Below, in pieces: positions 51,285-59,700 of a stretch of DNA of 64,000 bases. The notes under the pieces are model-generated. The model ran no database searches and had not been told where the DNA came from. It was given only the letters and a program-made list of their open reading frames with translations. Source of the DNA: Caproiciproducens sp. CPB-2 (lineage in GTDB: Bacteria > Bacillota > Clostridia > Oscillospirales > Acutalibacteraceae). The first letter of the stretch is position 1. Each line of letters starts with the position of its first letter. The stretch is taken from contig NZ_CP142860.1 in the NCBI RefSeq assembly GCF_036287215.1, positions 2,790,001-2,854,000 of the forward strand, read 5' to 3'. The position numbers and the translations under genes are program-made.

Positions 51285-51554
51285 TTGGCTAAGAAATCGA
51301 TTGTAATCAAGCATCGGCGGCAACAGCAAACGGTGCAAAAATACGCTGCGCTGCGCAGGGAACTGATTGAAAAAGGCGACCGCGCCGCATTGGGCGAGCT
51401 GCCGCGCGACGCTTCTCCGACACGGGTCCACAACCGCTGTTCCCTGACAGGCCGTCCGCACGGCTATCTGCGGAAATTCGGAGTGTCCCGTATTGTATTT
51501 CGTGAGCTGGCGCACCGCGGGCAAATTCCCGGCGTCAGGAAAGCAAGCTGGTAG
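51285..51554 (+). CDS. rpsN: Zinc-independent ribosomal protein S14 paralogue (C- form)
   Basis: The 89-residue protein starts at TTG 51285 behind GGGAGG. It has the S14 core [21 protein letters not shown] and ends [11 protein letters not shown]. The CxxC zinc knuckles of the 61-residue Firmicutes S14 are absent, as in the long C- type that replaces the zinc protein during starvation. The context (Zur-type site, L33 C- paralogue) agrees. Confidence 0.93.
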   Translation: MAKKSIVIKHRRQQQTVQKYAALRRELIEKGDRAALGELPRDASPTRVHNRCSLTGRPHGYLRKFGVSRIVFRELAHRGQIPGVRKASW

Positions 51555-51582
51555 GGATTGAGAAAGACGGTGAAGAAAAAAC

Positions 51583-51732
51583 ATGCGGGTAAAAATCACA
51601 TTGGCCTGTACGGAAACAGGGGATCGGAACTACACGACAACAAAAAACAAGAAGACCCACCCGGAACGAATGGAAATGATGAAGTATTGTCCCCGGCTGC
51701 GCAAGCACACACTGCACAGGGAAACGAAATAA
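51583..51732 (+). CDS. rpmG: Ribosomal protein L33 paralogue with broken zinc motifs
   Basis: This 49-codon ORF starts at ATG 51583, 28 bp after S14. It encodes the L33 core, beginning [17 protein letters not shown] and ending [10 protein letters not shown]. The zinc-binding pairs of C+ L33 are each reduced to one cysteine (CTET and YCPRL), so it should not need zinc. S14 C- and L33 C- together are a classic zinc-sparing pair. Confidence 0.88.
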   Translation: MRVKITLACTETGDRNYTTTKNKKTHPERMEMMKYCPRLRKHTLHRETK

Positions 51733-51744
51733 AAGGGTAACGCT

Positions 51745-51781
51745 GCCCCCTGCCGCAGGATATTGAGCTGCGGCGGGGGGC
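51745..51781 (+). terminator. Terminator after rpmG
   Basis: A 14-bp GC-rich stem with one wobble (51745-51758 with 51768-51781) and a 9-nt loop, followed by AAATCTATT. The T-tract is weak. Confidence 0.6.
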
Positions 51782-51906
51782 AAATCTATTCCATGCAAAA
51801 CGGACGCTTTTCTTCTTTACAAATTGTGCTATAATAAAGCTGCAAGGATGCCCTTTCTCCCTTCCGGTTCCAACAGCGGCCCCTTGGCATTGTTTATCAT
51901 TTTGTG

Positions 51907-51935
51907 TTGGCCGGAGCAATCTGCTGTCATATAAC
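51907..51935 (+). promoter_or_regulatory. Candidate promoter of zur
   Basis: TTGGCC (51907-51912), a 17-bp spacer and TATAAC (51930-51935) put the start near 51942, within the palindrome. A further upstream extended -10 (TGC-TATAAT, 51827-51835) may also contribute. Confidence 0.5.
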
Positions 51936-51937
51936 CT

Positions 51938-51960
51938 ATGCGAATCAGGATCATTCGCAT
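51938..51960. promoter_or_regulatory. Candidate Zur box upstream of zur
   Basis: ATGCGAAT (51938-51945) and ATTCGCAT (51953-51960) are a perfect inverted repeat around a 7-bp centre. It aligns with the other two sites as TGC(G/A)AA...TT(C/T)GCA and suggests autorepression. Confidence 0.7.
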
Positions 51961-51977
51961 GAATCAGGAGTGATATT

Positions 51978-52424
51978 ATGAAAAATAAAGCTGATCACCG
52001 CGCGGATCTCAGGCAAAAGGGATTAAAAAACACGAAGCGCAGGATGGCTATCCTGGAAATATTGGAAAAACAGACCCAGCCTGTGGCAGCGGAACAAATC
52101 TTTATGGAACTGAACCGTTACGACCTTTCGACCAGCATGTCGACGGTTTACAGAGAACTGGACAGTTTAGTGAACAACCATTTAGCTCTCAAAATAAAGA
52201 TCAATGAAAGCAACAAGGCGCTTTATGAATATAACAGGATGATACACAAGCATTATTTAGTGTGCCTGGGCTGTAAAAAAATGATTTCCCTCGATATGTG
52301 TCCCCTGAAGACTTATGAGGAAACGCTGCAGGAGCAGACCCATTTTATCATTACGGATCACAAGCTGAATATCTACGGTTATTGCCCTGAATGCCAGGCG
52401 AAAGGGCTGCCCCGGAAAGCTTGA
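51978..52424 (+). CDS. zur: Fur-family regulator, probably zinc-sensing Zur
   Basis: The 148-residue protein starts at ATG 51978 behind CAGGAG. The winged helix (about 10-85) has KNTKRRMAILEIL and SMSTVYRELDSL; the dimer domain has HKHYLVCLGC and YCPECQAK, the two CxxC pairs of the structural zinc site. Fur, Zur and PerR share these features; location next to znuABC, COG0523 and zinc-free ribosomal paralogues identifies Zur. Its terminator was split by IS copy 2. Confidence 0.88.
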   Translation: MKNKADHRADLRQKGLKNTKRRMAILEILEKQTQPVAAEQIFMELNRYDLSTSMSTVYRELDSLVNNHLALKIKINESNKALYEYNRMIHKHYLVCLGCKKMISLDMCPLKTYEETLQEQTHFIITDHKLNIYGYCPECQAKGLPRKA

Positions 52425-52530
52425 ATTTTTTGTCCCCGATATTCGGAACGATAAAAAACACCGCCTTATCCCATCACTGGTGTGCACCCCGTCAAGAGGA
52501 CAATGAAAAAATAAAAAGATTTTTAGGACT

Positions 52531-52556
52531 GCTGTCCGCCGGAACCGGCGGGCAGC
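52531..52556. terminator. Terminator carried by the IS (copy 2)
   Basis: Same 12-bp hairpin as in copy 1, located after the OrfB stop and followed by AATTTTT on the plus strand, facing zur transcription. Confidence 0.7.
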
Positions 52557-52561
52557 AATTT

Positions 52562-53464
52562 TTACGCAGCTTTTGCGTACTGTGCATGGAACTCCATGGG
52601 TGTCATAACAGACAATCGGCGCTGCAGTCGCCGGTAGTTGTAAAAGTAAATATACTCTGAAATGGCTTGCGTGATCTGTTTCCGGTCGGTGAATTTGCGT
52701 CCATAGTACATTTCCCGTTTGAGGATACCCCAAAAGCCTTCCATCGGCCCATTGTCAATACAGTGCGCCACTCTGGACATGCTTTGCTTCATCTTGGCGG
52801 CATGCAATTTCGAGTGAAAAGAACGGCTGGTATACTGGTACCCCCGGTCACTGTGAAATAGCGGGTGTGCGTCCGGATTAGCGGCCACGGCAGCATCCAG
52901 CGTATTGAATACCAACCTGTTGTCATTATGATCGCCTACGGCATAGGCAACGATGCGCCGGTCGTACAAGTCCAGAATAGCGCTCAGATAAACCTTGCGG
53001 ATTTCCGGGCCGATGAAATACTTGAATTCCGTTACATCGGTCAACCATTTTCGGTTCGGAGCGTCCGCATAAAATTTGCGGTTCAAATAGTTTTTGGCAA
53101 TGTATTCCGGCGATGCCGCACTTTTTGTGCACCCGTGCCGACGGTATTTGACGCTGGACTGAATATGAAGTGCACGGTCGATGCGGAGTACTCGCTTGTC
53201 GTTGACATGAATGCCATGATGCCTGTCCAACTCATCCCGTATTCTGCGGTATCCCATATCCGTATGCAGGCTATGGATTTTCTCGACCTCGCCTGCGATG
53301 AGTTCGTTTTCCAACTCGCGGCTGCTTTTCGGGTGCTTCAGCCATCTGTAATACGCCGAGCGCGTGATGTGCAGAAAGCCGCAGAGTTTCCAAACAGGGA
53401 ATACCCGTTCCGCAGACAGCGTGCTTACCGCGCCGTAAGCCGCCGGATGCCTGATGAAGCTCAA
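52562..53464 (-). CDS. IS3-family transposase OrfB, copy 2
   Basis: The 300-residue integrase subunit is identical in sequence to the copy at 23172-24074, with DDE residues in LTDVTEF, FHSDRGYQ and PMEGFWG. The TTG start overlaps the OrfA stop. Confidence 0.92.
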   Translation of the reverse strand: MSFIRHPAAYGAVSTLSAERVFPVWKLCGFLHITRSAYYRWLKHPKSSRELENELIAGEVEKIHSLHTDMGYRRIRDELDRHHGIHVNDKRVLRIDRALHIQSSVKYRRHGCTKSAASPEYIAKNYLNRKFYADAPNRKWLTDVTEFKYFIGPEIRKVYLSAILDLYDRRIVAYAVGDHNDNRLVFNTLDAAVAANPDAHPLFHSDRGYQYTSRSFHSKLHAAKMKQSMSRVAHCIDNGPMEGFWGILKREMYYGRKFTDRKQITQAISEYIYFYNYRRLQRRLSVMTPMEFHAQYAKAA

Positions 53465-54141
53465 CGTCGCCTCCTCTCCAATTCCTTCACTTTTTTTAAC
53501 AGAGCGTTCTCCATTTCCAGATCATAGTTTTTCCGTTCAAGCTGAGCAACCTTGTCTCTGAGTTCTTCTTCCGGCGTCCGGCTCGGAAGCGTCCCGGCCC
53601 GGTGTCCCCGCCGGTCCTCCAGCCCCGCCCTGCCCATATTTCGGTATTTCCTCGTCCAGGTGTAAACCTGCTGGTAAGAAACTCGATACTTAAGCGCTGT
53701 ACCGCCGTAATCATTCCCGTTGACGATACACGCTTTTACGATCTCCATCCGTTCTTTCGCGGTTGTATCCCGGCCCTTCGTCATGCGACTCCCTCCCGTA
53801 TGTATCCTGAAGTCTTCATGACAATTATATACCCTCAGCCAATCCCTGAGCTGCCGGGTATCACGGATTCCGTACTTTTCGCAGATTTCCTGAAGAGAAC
53901 CTTTCCCAGCAAGATAATCCAAAACTGCCGATAGTTTCGTTTCCTTGCCGTATGCCCGGTCGTGTCCGTGGGTCAGAAACCCCGCAGGCCCTTCCGTCTT
54001 GTACCGACTGACCCAACGCGCAATCGTCTTGCAATCTACTCCCGCCTGTTTTCCTGCTTCGCTGTATCCAATTTTGCCTGACAAATACAATTCTACAATA
54101 CGGATCTTTTCTTCGGCTGTTGTCTTCTTCCTATTCGGCAT
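53461..54141 (-). CDS. IS3-family transposase OrfA, copy 2
   Basis: The 226-residue double-HTH protein is identical to copy 1 (24071-24751), including the A7 frameshift tract near its 3' end (53491-53497). Both copies appear intact, so the element is probably active. Confidence 0.92.
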   Translation of the reverse strand: MPNRKKTTAEEKIRIVELYLSGKIGYSEAGKQAGVDCKTIARWVSRYKTEGPAGFLTHGHDRAYGKETKLSAVLDYLAGKGSLQEICEKYGIRDTRQLRDWLRVYNCHEDFRIHTGGSRMTKGRDTTAKERMEIVKACIVNGNDYGGTALKYRVSYQQVYTWTRKYRNMGRAGLEDRRGHRAGTLPSRTPEEELRDKVAQLERKNYDLEMENALLKKVKELERRRR

Positions 54142-54286
54142 AATTTTACCCCCAGACTGAAGAACAGTGCTTTTTTATTTCACTGTCCTATCTGGGGGTA
54201 GCATATCACACAACGGGGAAGGGCGGTGCTTCTATTTCCCCGATCTGCCCGCAGGACTCTGTTTTCCCGGAACAGCCGGTAAGCGG

Positions 54287-56719
54287 CTATACGACAACGC
54301 AGTGCTTTTTTCCGTCGTCCTCCAGCAAGACTCTGTTTCCCTGGATCAACCTGCCGTCCACGGTGACGGCTTCCGTCTTCAGATTTCCCCTGCTTCTGCT
54401 TTCCACCCTGATTTCATAGAGAGATTTCCCATATTTGTATTCAACGGAAAAATCCCCGAAACCCGCGGGCGTCGCCGGATCGATCACCAGCTCGTTCCCC
54501 TCTTTCCGGATGCCCAGGAACCAGTTTAACAGCCCCTGATACATCCAGCCTGCGGAACCGGTATACCAGCTCCACCCGCCCCTTCCGGTATAGGGCGGGC
54601 ACAGGGAGATATCCGCCGTCATGACATACGGTTCCTTCTCGTACCTGAGCGCGTCCTTCCTGTTTTGCGTAACGTAAATCGGGTTGAGCATGGTGAACAG
54701 GGTTTTCGCCATGTTACAGTCGGACAGCATCGACGCGGCGATCGCCAGCCAAACCGCCGCATGGGTATACTGGCCCCCGTTTTCCCGTATGCCGGGGATA
54801 TAATTTTTGATATAACCCGGGTTTTTAACCGTCTTATGAAAAGGAGGCGCCAGCAGCAGGGAAAGGGCTTCCTCCTCCCTTACCAGATAACGCCATGCCG
54901 ACTGCATCGCCGTTTTCGCGCGTTCTTTTCCGGCCCCCCCGGATATCACGCTCCAGGACTGGCTGATGGAATCGATCCTGCACTCGTCGTTTTCCTTGGA
55001 ACCGAGCTTCGAGCCGTCGTCGTAAAAGGCCCGAAGATACCACTCCCCGTCCCAGGCGTGCTCTTCAATGCTTTGAAGCAGGCTTTCCCGTTTTTGCTCC
55101 AATTCCCGGCCGTAGGCCCCGTCGCCTTCCCGGCGGCACAAAGGAAGGAAGTCCCCCAGCACGGTATACAAAAACCACGCCAGCCAGACGCTTTCCCCTT
55201 TCCCCTGCGCTCCGACCTCATTCATGCCGTCGTTCCAGTCGCCTCCCCCCATAAGGGGAAGCCCGTGTTCCCCGAAGCGGGTCCGGTCAACGGCTTTCTT
55301 GCAATGCTCATAAACGCTTCCGGAACGCCCGGATATTTCGGGAGTAAACATTGCGTCCTGCTGGCCCTCCTGAAGCGCCGGACCCCTGATGTAAGGTACC
55401 TGCTCCTTTAAAATCGAGGCGTCTCCGGTACTTCGGACATAGGCGGCGGTGCAGTAAGGCAGCCACAGCAGATCATCGGATATTCTCGTTCTTACCCCGA
55501 TCCCCATCGGAGGATGCCACCAGTGCTGGACGTCCCCTTCTTCAAACTGCCTGCTGCAGGAAATCAGGATCTGCCCGCGCAGGATACCGGGATCGGCAAA
55601 GAGAAGCGAAAGGGAATCCTGCAGCTGGTCCCGGAATCCATAGGCTCCCCCGCACTGATAAAAACCCGCTCTCGCGTGAATGCGGCAGGACAGCGTCTGA
55701 TAGAGCAGCCAGCCGTTCAATAGGATATCGACCGCCCTGTCCTTCGTCTTCACCCGGACGGTCCCCAACAATCCGTCCCAATAGGCCTTCACCCTGTCAA
55801 GCTCTTTTTCGGCGGCGGCGGTGTCCCTGTATTTGTTTTTGATTTCGTATATCCCGTTCAGGCTGCCGCTCTGCCCGAGCCCGAACAGCACCGTCCGGCT
55901 CTCCTGCGGCTGGATCGCGACGGATACCTGAATCGCTCCGCAGGGGTCATAGCATACGCCCGTATGGCAGGACAGCTTGACCTGTGCTCCCCGCGGTTCC
56001 CGGATGCCGCCCCCCTGCCCCAGAAATTCCTGTCTGTCGCCGGTATAGCCGACGATCGTCTCGCTGGAAAACAGATAGGAATAGAGGTTCGGAAAGTTCA
56101 TGGTATAGAGGTTCCTTGCGCAGAAACATTCGTGCTCGTTGTCATAAGAGGTCAGAAGATAGGGATTGGTCTGCTCCCTGTCCGTACCCATGACCCATTC
56201 CACATAATAGGTCAGGCTCAGATACTTCACTTTATCCGAGCGGTTCGTCAGCTTCAGGCTCCACAGCTTCAGCGACTCCTCCAAAGGGGTAAAAACGGTC
56301 AGCTCCTGATCAACGAGCGCTTCCTCATGCAGGAACCTGCTGTATCCGAAGCCATGCCTTACCCGGTAAACGCCCCGATCGGACCTTCCGAGGGACATGG
56401 GAGTCATGACCTCGCCGGTGATTTCATCCAAAATATAGATTGCCTCGGAGGCTCTGTCGCTTACGGGATCGTTGGACCAGGGCGTAAGCTTATTTTCCCT
56501 GCTGTTGATACTCCAGGTAAAGCCCGCGCCCGATTCCGATATCTGGAATCCGAAGTTCTTGTTTGAGATGACATTGATCCAGGGTGCCGGCGGCCTGTTG
56601 TCACCTTCCAGCAGGATTTCATATTCTCTGCCCCCACAGGCAAATGCCCCGAAGCCGTTAAAAAATTCATAATTCTCTGTTTCTTTCTCCTGTGCTGTTG
56701 GCGCATATGCTGTGTCCAA
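54287..56719 (-). CDS. C-terminal (GH94 phosphorylase) part of a split cyclic beta-1,2-glucan synthase
   Basis: The 810-residue protein has the GH94 layout: FFNGFGAFACGGREYEI near residue 20, NSRENKLTPWSNDPVSD, and the catalytic acid in GGGDWNDGMN near residue 500, then TADISLCPPYTGRGGWSWYTGSA near the phosphate site. In NdvB/Cgs proteins this region adjusts glucan length by phosphorolysis. Start TTG 56717-56719 follows a strong AAGGAGG, 35 bp after the upstream stop. Alone it could resemble a beta-1,2-oligoglucan phosphorylase, but the upstream gene supplies the missing N-terminal part of NdvB. Confidence 0.85.
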   Translation of the reverse strand: MDTAYAPTAQEKETENYEFFNGFGAFACGGREYEILLEGDNRPPAPWINVISNKNFGFQISESGAGFTWSINSRENKLTPWSNDPVSDRASEAIYILDEITGEVMTPMSLGRSDRGVYRVRHGFGYSRFLHEEALVDQELTVFTPLEESLKLWSLKLTNRSDKVKYLSLTYYVEWVMGTDREQTNPYLLTSYDNEHECFCARNLYTMNFPNLYSYLFSSETIVGYTGDRQEFLGQGGGIREPRGAQVKLSCHTGVCYDPCGAIQVSVAIQPQESRTVLFGLGQSGSLNGIYEIKNKYRDTAAAEKELDRVKAYWDGLLGTVRVKTKDRAVDILLNGWLLYQTLSCRIHARAGFYQCGGAYGFRDQLQDSLSLLFADPGILRGQILISCSRQFEEGDVQHWWHPPMGIGVRTRISDDLLWLPYCTAAYVRSTGDASILKEQVPYIRGPALQEGQQDAMFTPEISGRSGSVYEHCKKAVDRTRFGEHGLPLMGGGDWNDGMNEVGAQGKGESVWLAWFLYTVLGDFLPLCRREGDGAYGRELEQKRESLLQSIEEHAWDGEWYLRAFYDDGSKLGSKENDECRIDSISQSWSVISGGAGKERAKTAMQSAWRYLVREEEALSLLLAPPFHKTVKNPGYIKNYIPGIRENGGQYTHAAVWLAIAASMLSDCNMAKTLFTMLNPIYVTQNRKDALRYEKEPYVMTADISLCPPYTGRGGWSWYTGSAGWMYQGLLNWFLGIRKEGNELVIDPATPAGFGDFSVEYKYGKSLYEIRVESRSRGNLKTEAVTVDGRLIQGNRVLLEDDGKKHCVVV

Positions 56720-56754
56720 AGCCTCTTCCTCCTTAAGGGCAGGGCCTCGAAGGC

Positions 56755-59700
56755 CTAATATTTCTCAAGTAACTCATACGGATTTTCTTTTACATTGTTA
56801 AAATAAATCCCCGCCTTCTCTGAAAATACGACCCGCGCCACCGTATACAGCAGATCGATCTCCGCCGGTTTCATCTCATACGTATGCAGGGTAAAAAAGC
56901 TTGGCTTCTCGTTCCCGGAATCATAAATCCGAAGAGAGCTTGTCATATCGTTGATTAATTCATCCACCTCCTGAAGATAGCCGTGCTTGGAATCGATCAG
57001 GATAATCAGGTCCACCGCAACACGGTTGATTTTCAGATATTCGTAAGCCTTTAACACATCCATCACGGTTCTTTCCTCCGTGATGGACCGAACCGTCAAA
57101 AGCAGGATGGGATGATCGCCGGATACGCCGAATTTCCACAAGAAGCTCTGATTCATAAAGTTCCGTCTTATATTTTCATGCGGCCCCCGGTAAATATCCG
57201 CGGGATAGTAGACCGGGCTGACCAGGTCCTGAAAGGCGTTCAGCTGGGTTCTGGTAATTTCCAGATACTTTAGCTCCAGGTTCTTTTGAAGCCTGAATTT
57301 TTCCAGGATATCGTCGATCCGGTAGCCGACATTCAATTCCTCCGCTGTTTTGATTGCTTCCTCCTTACTGCCGCACACGCCGGTAATGAAAGAAACGCAG
57401 GCGGTTTCCCCCGCTCCTATGCAGAATTGCGCCCTCAGGCTCATAATCGGATCATTGCAAAAGCCCGAATGATTGAAAAAAGCGCTGCTGTTCACCACAG
57501 AATCCGGATTTTCCAGAGTATTGTTCCTTCCGATAAAGCGTTTTCTGTCGTTTTCATATTCCAGTTTCTTGCATAGTTTCGTTCCCGTCCTCAGCATGTG
57601 CATTACATAAGGATGATCCTCCTCCTGCTTCCGCCGCCTTTTCGCAAGGAAGATTTCCTGCTCTTCCAGATACTCGCTTTCCAGAAAGAGCTTATTGAAC
57701 GCGGGATGGCTCAGCTCCGCCGGATAGGTGTCGTCCACCAACTCCAGATAACTGGTCACTTCCAGCCGCTTTTCCCGGTTTCCGTGATTGGTAAGGATAA
57801 CCTTGCGTATCTCAAAGTCATGGTCCGCGTCCAGGCTGACGATCATGTCCGACGAGATATCCCCGTCCCTGCGTTTAAATTCCGCCTGGTGCGGGCAGAA
57901 AACCACCTGGTAATCCTCTGGCTCCGTTCTGGTGGGATGATAAGCGGCGCTCCAGAGCTTTCCCCGTTCCATGTCCTTAATATAGATATAATTGCCTGTA
58001 TTCCCGTAAATATCCGATCGCCAGCGGTAAAGCATCCGGTCCTCATATTTGCTGAAGCCGTCGCCGTCCGAAGTGATCATCAGGGAATACTTGCCGTTTG
58101 ACAGATAATCCACGACCGGCGAATTCACGCCCGTACGGTTGACATACCGGTTGCTGTAGCTGTCTTCTTTGAAAAGGGACTTCCCGATTCTGACCGTATA
58201 TCCCTGCCGGGCAATCGAAATCAGATAGGACTGGCGTTTTTCCTCGAGAAGGACTTCCGAGGCCTTGATCATCATCTCCGCATGGAACCGCTCCCGGAGG
58301 ACGCCCTCATTCAGATAATTATTAATGGCGGCCAGATTCATCCCCTGATGATGCGCCATATAGGATTTTACAATGCAGTAAGGCGTCAGCTCCACAGAAT
58401 TCGGCAGGTTAAAATCAACAGACTCATAAAAGCCGTAATCGCCGAAGGCGCCCAATTCCTTCAGCCGCTTCAAATTTTCCACGCATTCCTCTTCCGCGAT
58501 ATCCAGCGCCAGCATCGTTGCGTAGGGAGCGACCACAAGGGAATTCCTGCGGACCGGCTGGAGCCTGATCTTCGGGACCCCGAAGGCTTTGTACTGGTAA
58601 TTTGAGTTCAGGTCAAAGCGGTAATACTGGGATTCCGATATTCCCCAGGGTATCCCCGCCTCCCTCGCGTACTGGATCTGCTGAAGCACCGCCGCCCTGG
58701 AAGTCTGTTCGTAAACCGAGCCCTCATATTCCCTGAACACCAGGTTCGGCATCAGATATTCAAACATCGTGCCGCTCCAGGATACGAAGCACGGAATGCC
58801 CTCGACCATGGTCAGGGGCCTTCCCAGTTTATACCAATGCTTTAACGGCACCTGGCCCATGGAGATTGCAAGAAGACTTGTAAGCGCCGATTCCGACGCC
58901 ATCAGGTCGTAACAGCCGTCGTCCAGCGTGTGCGAGGATACATGATACCCGATATGGAACAGCATCCTCTTTTCGTTAAATAAAAAGCGGAAATCAACAT
59001 TTGCCAAAATGCAGTCTATCTGATTGCAGAGTTCTTTGATCCGACGGATCACGCCATTCGCGAATGGATTCCCCTCCGCCGCGATACGGCAAAGCGCGGG
59101 ATAAGAAGAAAAGCTCTCTTTTTTCAGCTTTAAGGCCCCGGCTTCATTGACGGTACTGTCAATCAGGTTCATCAGATGTCTGGTCCAGCGGTAATCCGCG
59201 GCCGGTCTGAGATCTCTCCCGTTTAAGTCCTCCCAGATATCCGCGATATCTTCGATCAGTTCCCCTATGCTTTGGTACCCGGCCCTGAGCTTATTTCCGG
59301 CGGAGTCGCCCGTTCTCAGCAGAATTTCCTCATTGCTGTTCCGGGCCGCGATCCTGAGCTCGGACAGAAAGTTGTCCGGATAAACCGGCTTGCCGATCTG
59401 CTCTAAAAGGCCGTTTTTCAGCACGACCAGATGCCCCAGGAAATTGCCGCTGTCTACGGTGGAAATATAGGCGGGGCTGAGCACCTCGAGGGATCGGATA
59501 TGATACCAGTTATAGAGATGCCCCTTCCATTTCGGCATTTTCTGAACCGTATCCATCAGCTTTTCCGCGGCCTCAACCGTGGAGCTCAGCGTTTCAAATC
59601 CCAGGTCCCTGGCCGACAGGATCGCCAGAAACTGAAGTCCGATATTGGTCGGCGATGTTTTATCGCTGACTTTTTCGGCTGTTGAAATCTGATAATTGTC

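Larger units (their letters stand above)
52478..54208 (-). mobile_element. IS3-family insertion sequence, copy 2
   Basis: This is an apparently identical 1731-bp copy of the 23088-24818 element, exactly 29390 bp away and in the same orientation. Its own target duplication is CAC (52475-52477, 54209-54211), different from copy 1, so the two inserted independently and do not bound a composite transposon. Confidence 0.93.
52453..54233. terminator. Rho-independent terminator split by IS insertion (arms about 52453-52473 and 54214-54233)
   Basis: The left arm begins AAAAAACACCGCC; the right arm ends GGGCGGTGCTTCT. They pair over about 14 bp (CACCGCC/GGCGGTG plus CCC/GGG, with one mismatch and two wobbles). 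Without the IS and one CAC copy the loop is about 8 nt. It served the convergent zur and glucan-phosphorylase genes. Confidence 0.7.

Noticed and set aside
23088..54208. The two identical IS copies as ends of a 31-kb composite transposon
   Set aside because: Each copy has its own distinct target duplication (CAA and CAC), and the intervening DNA carries housekeeping-type genes with the same style as the rest. Two independent insertions explain it.
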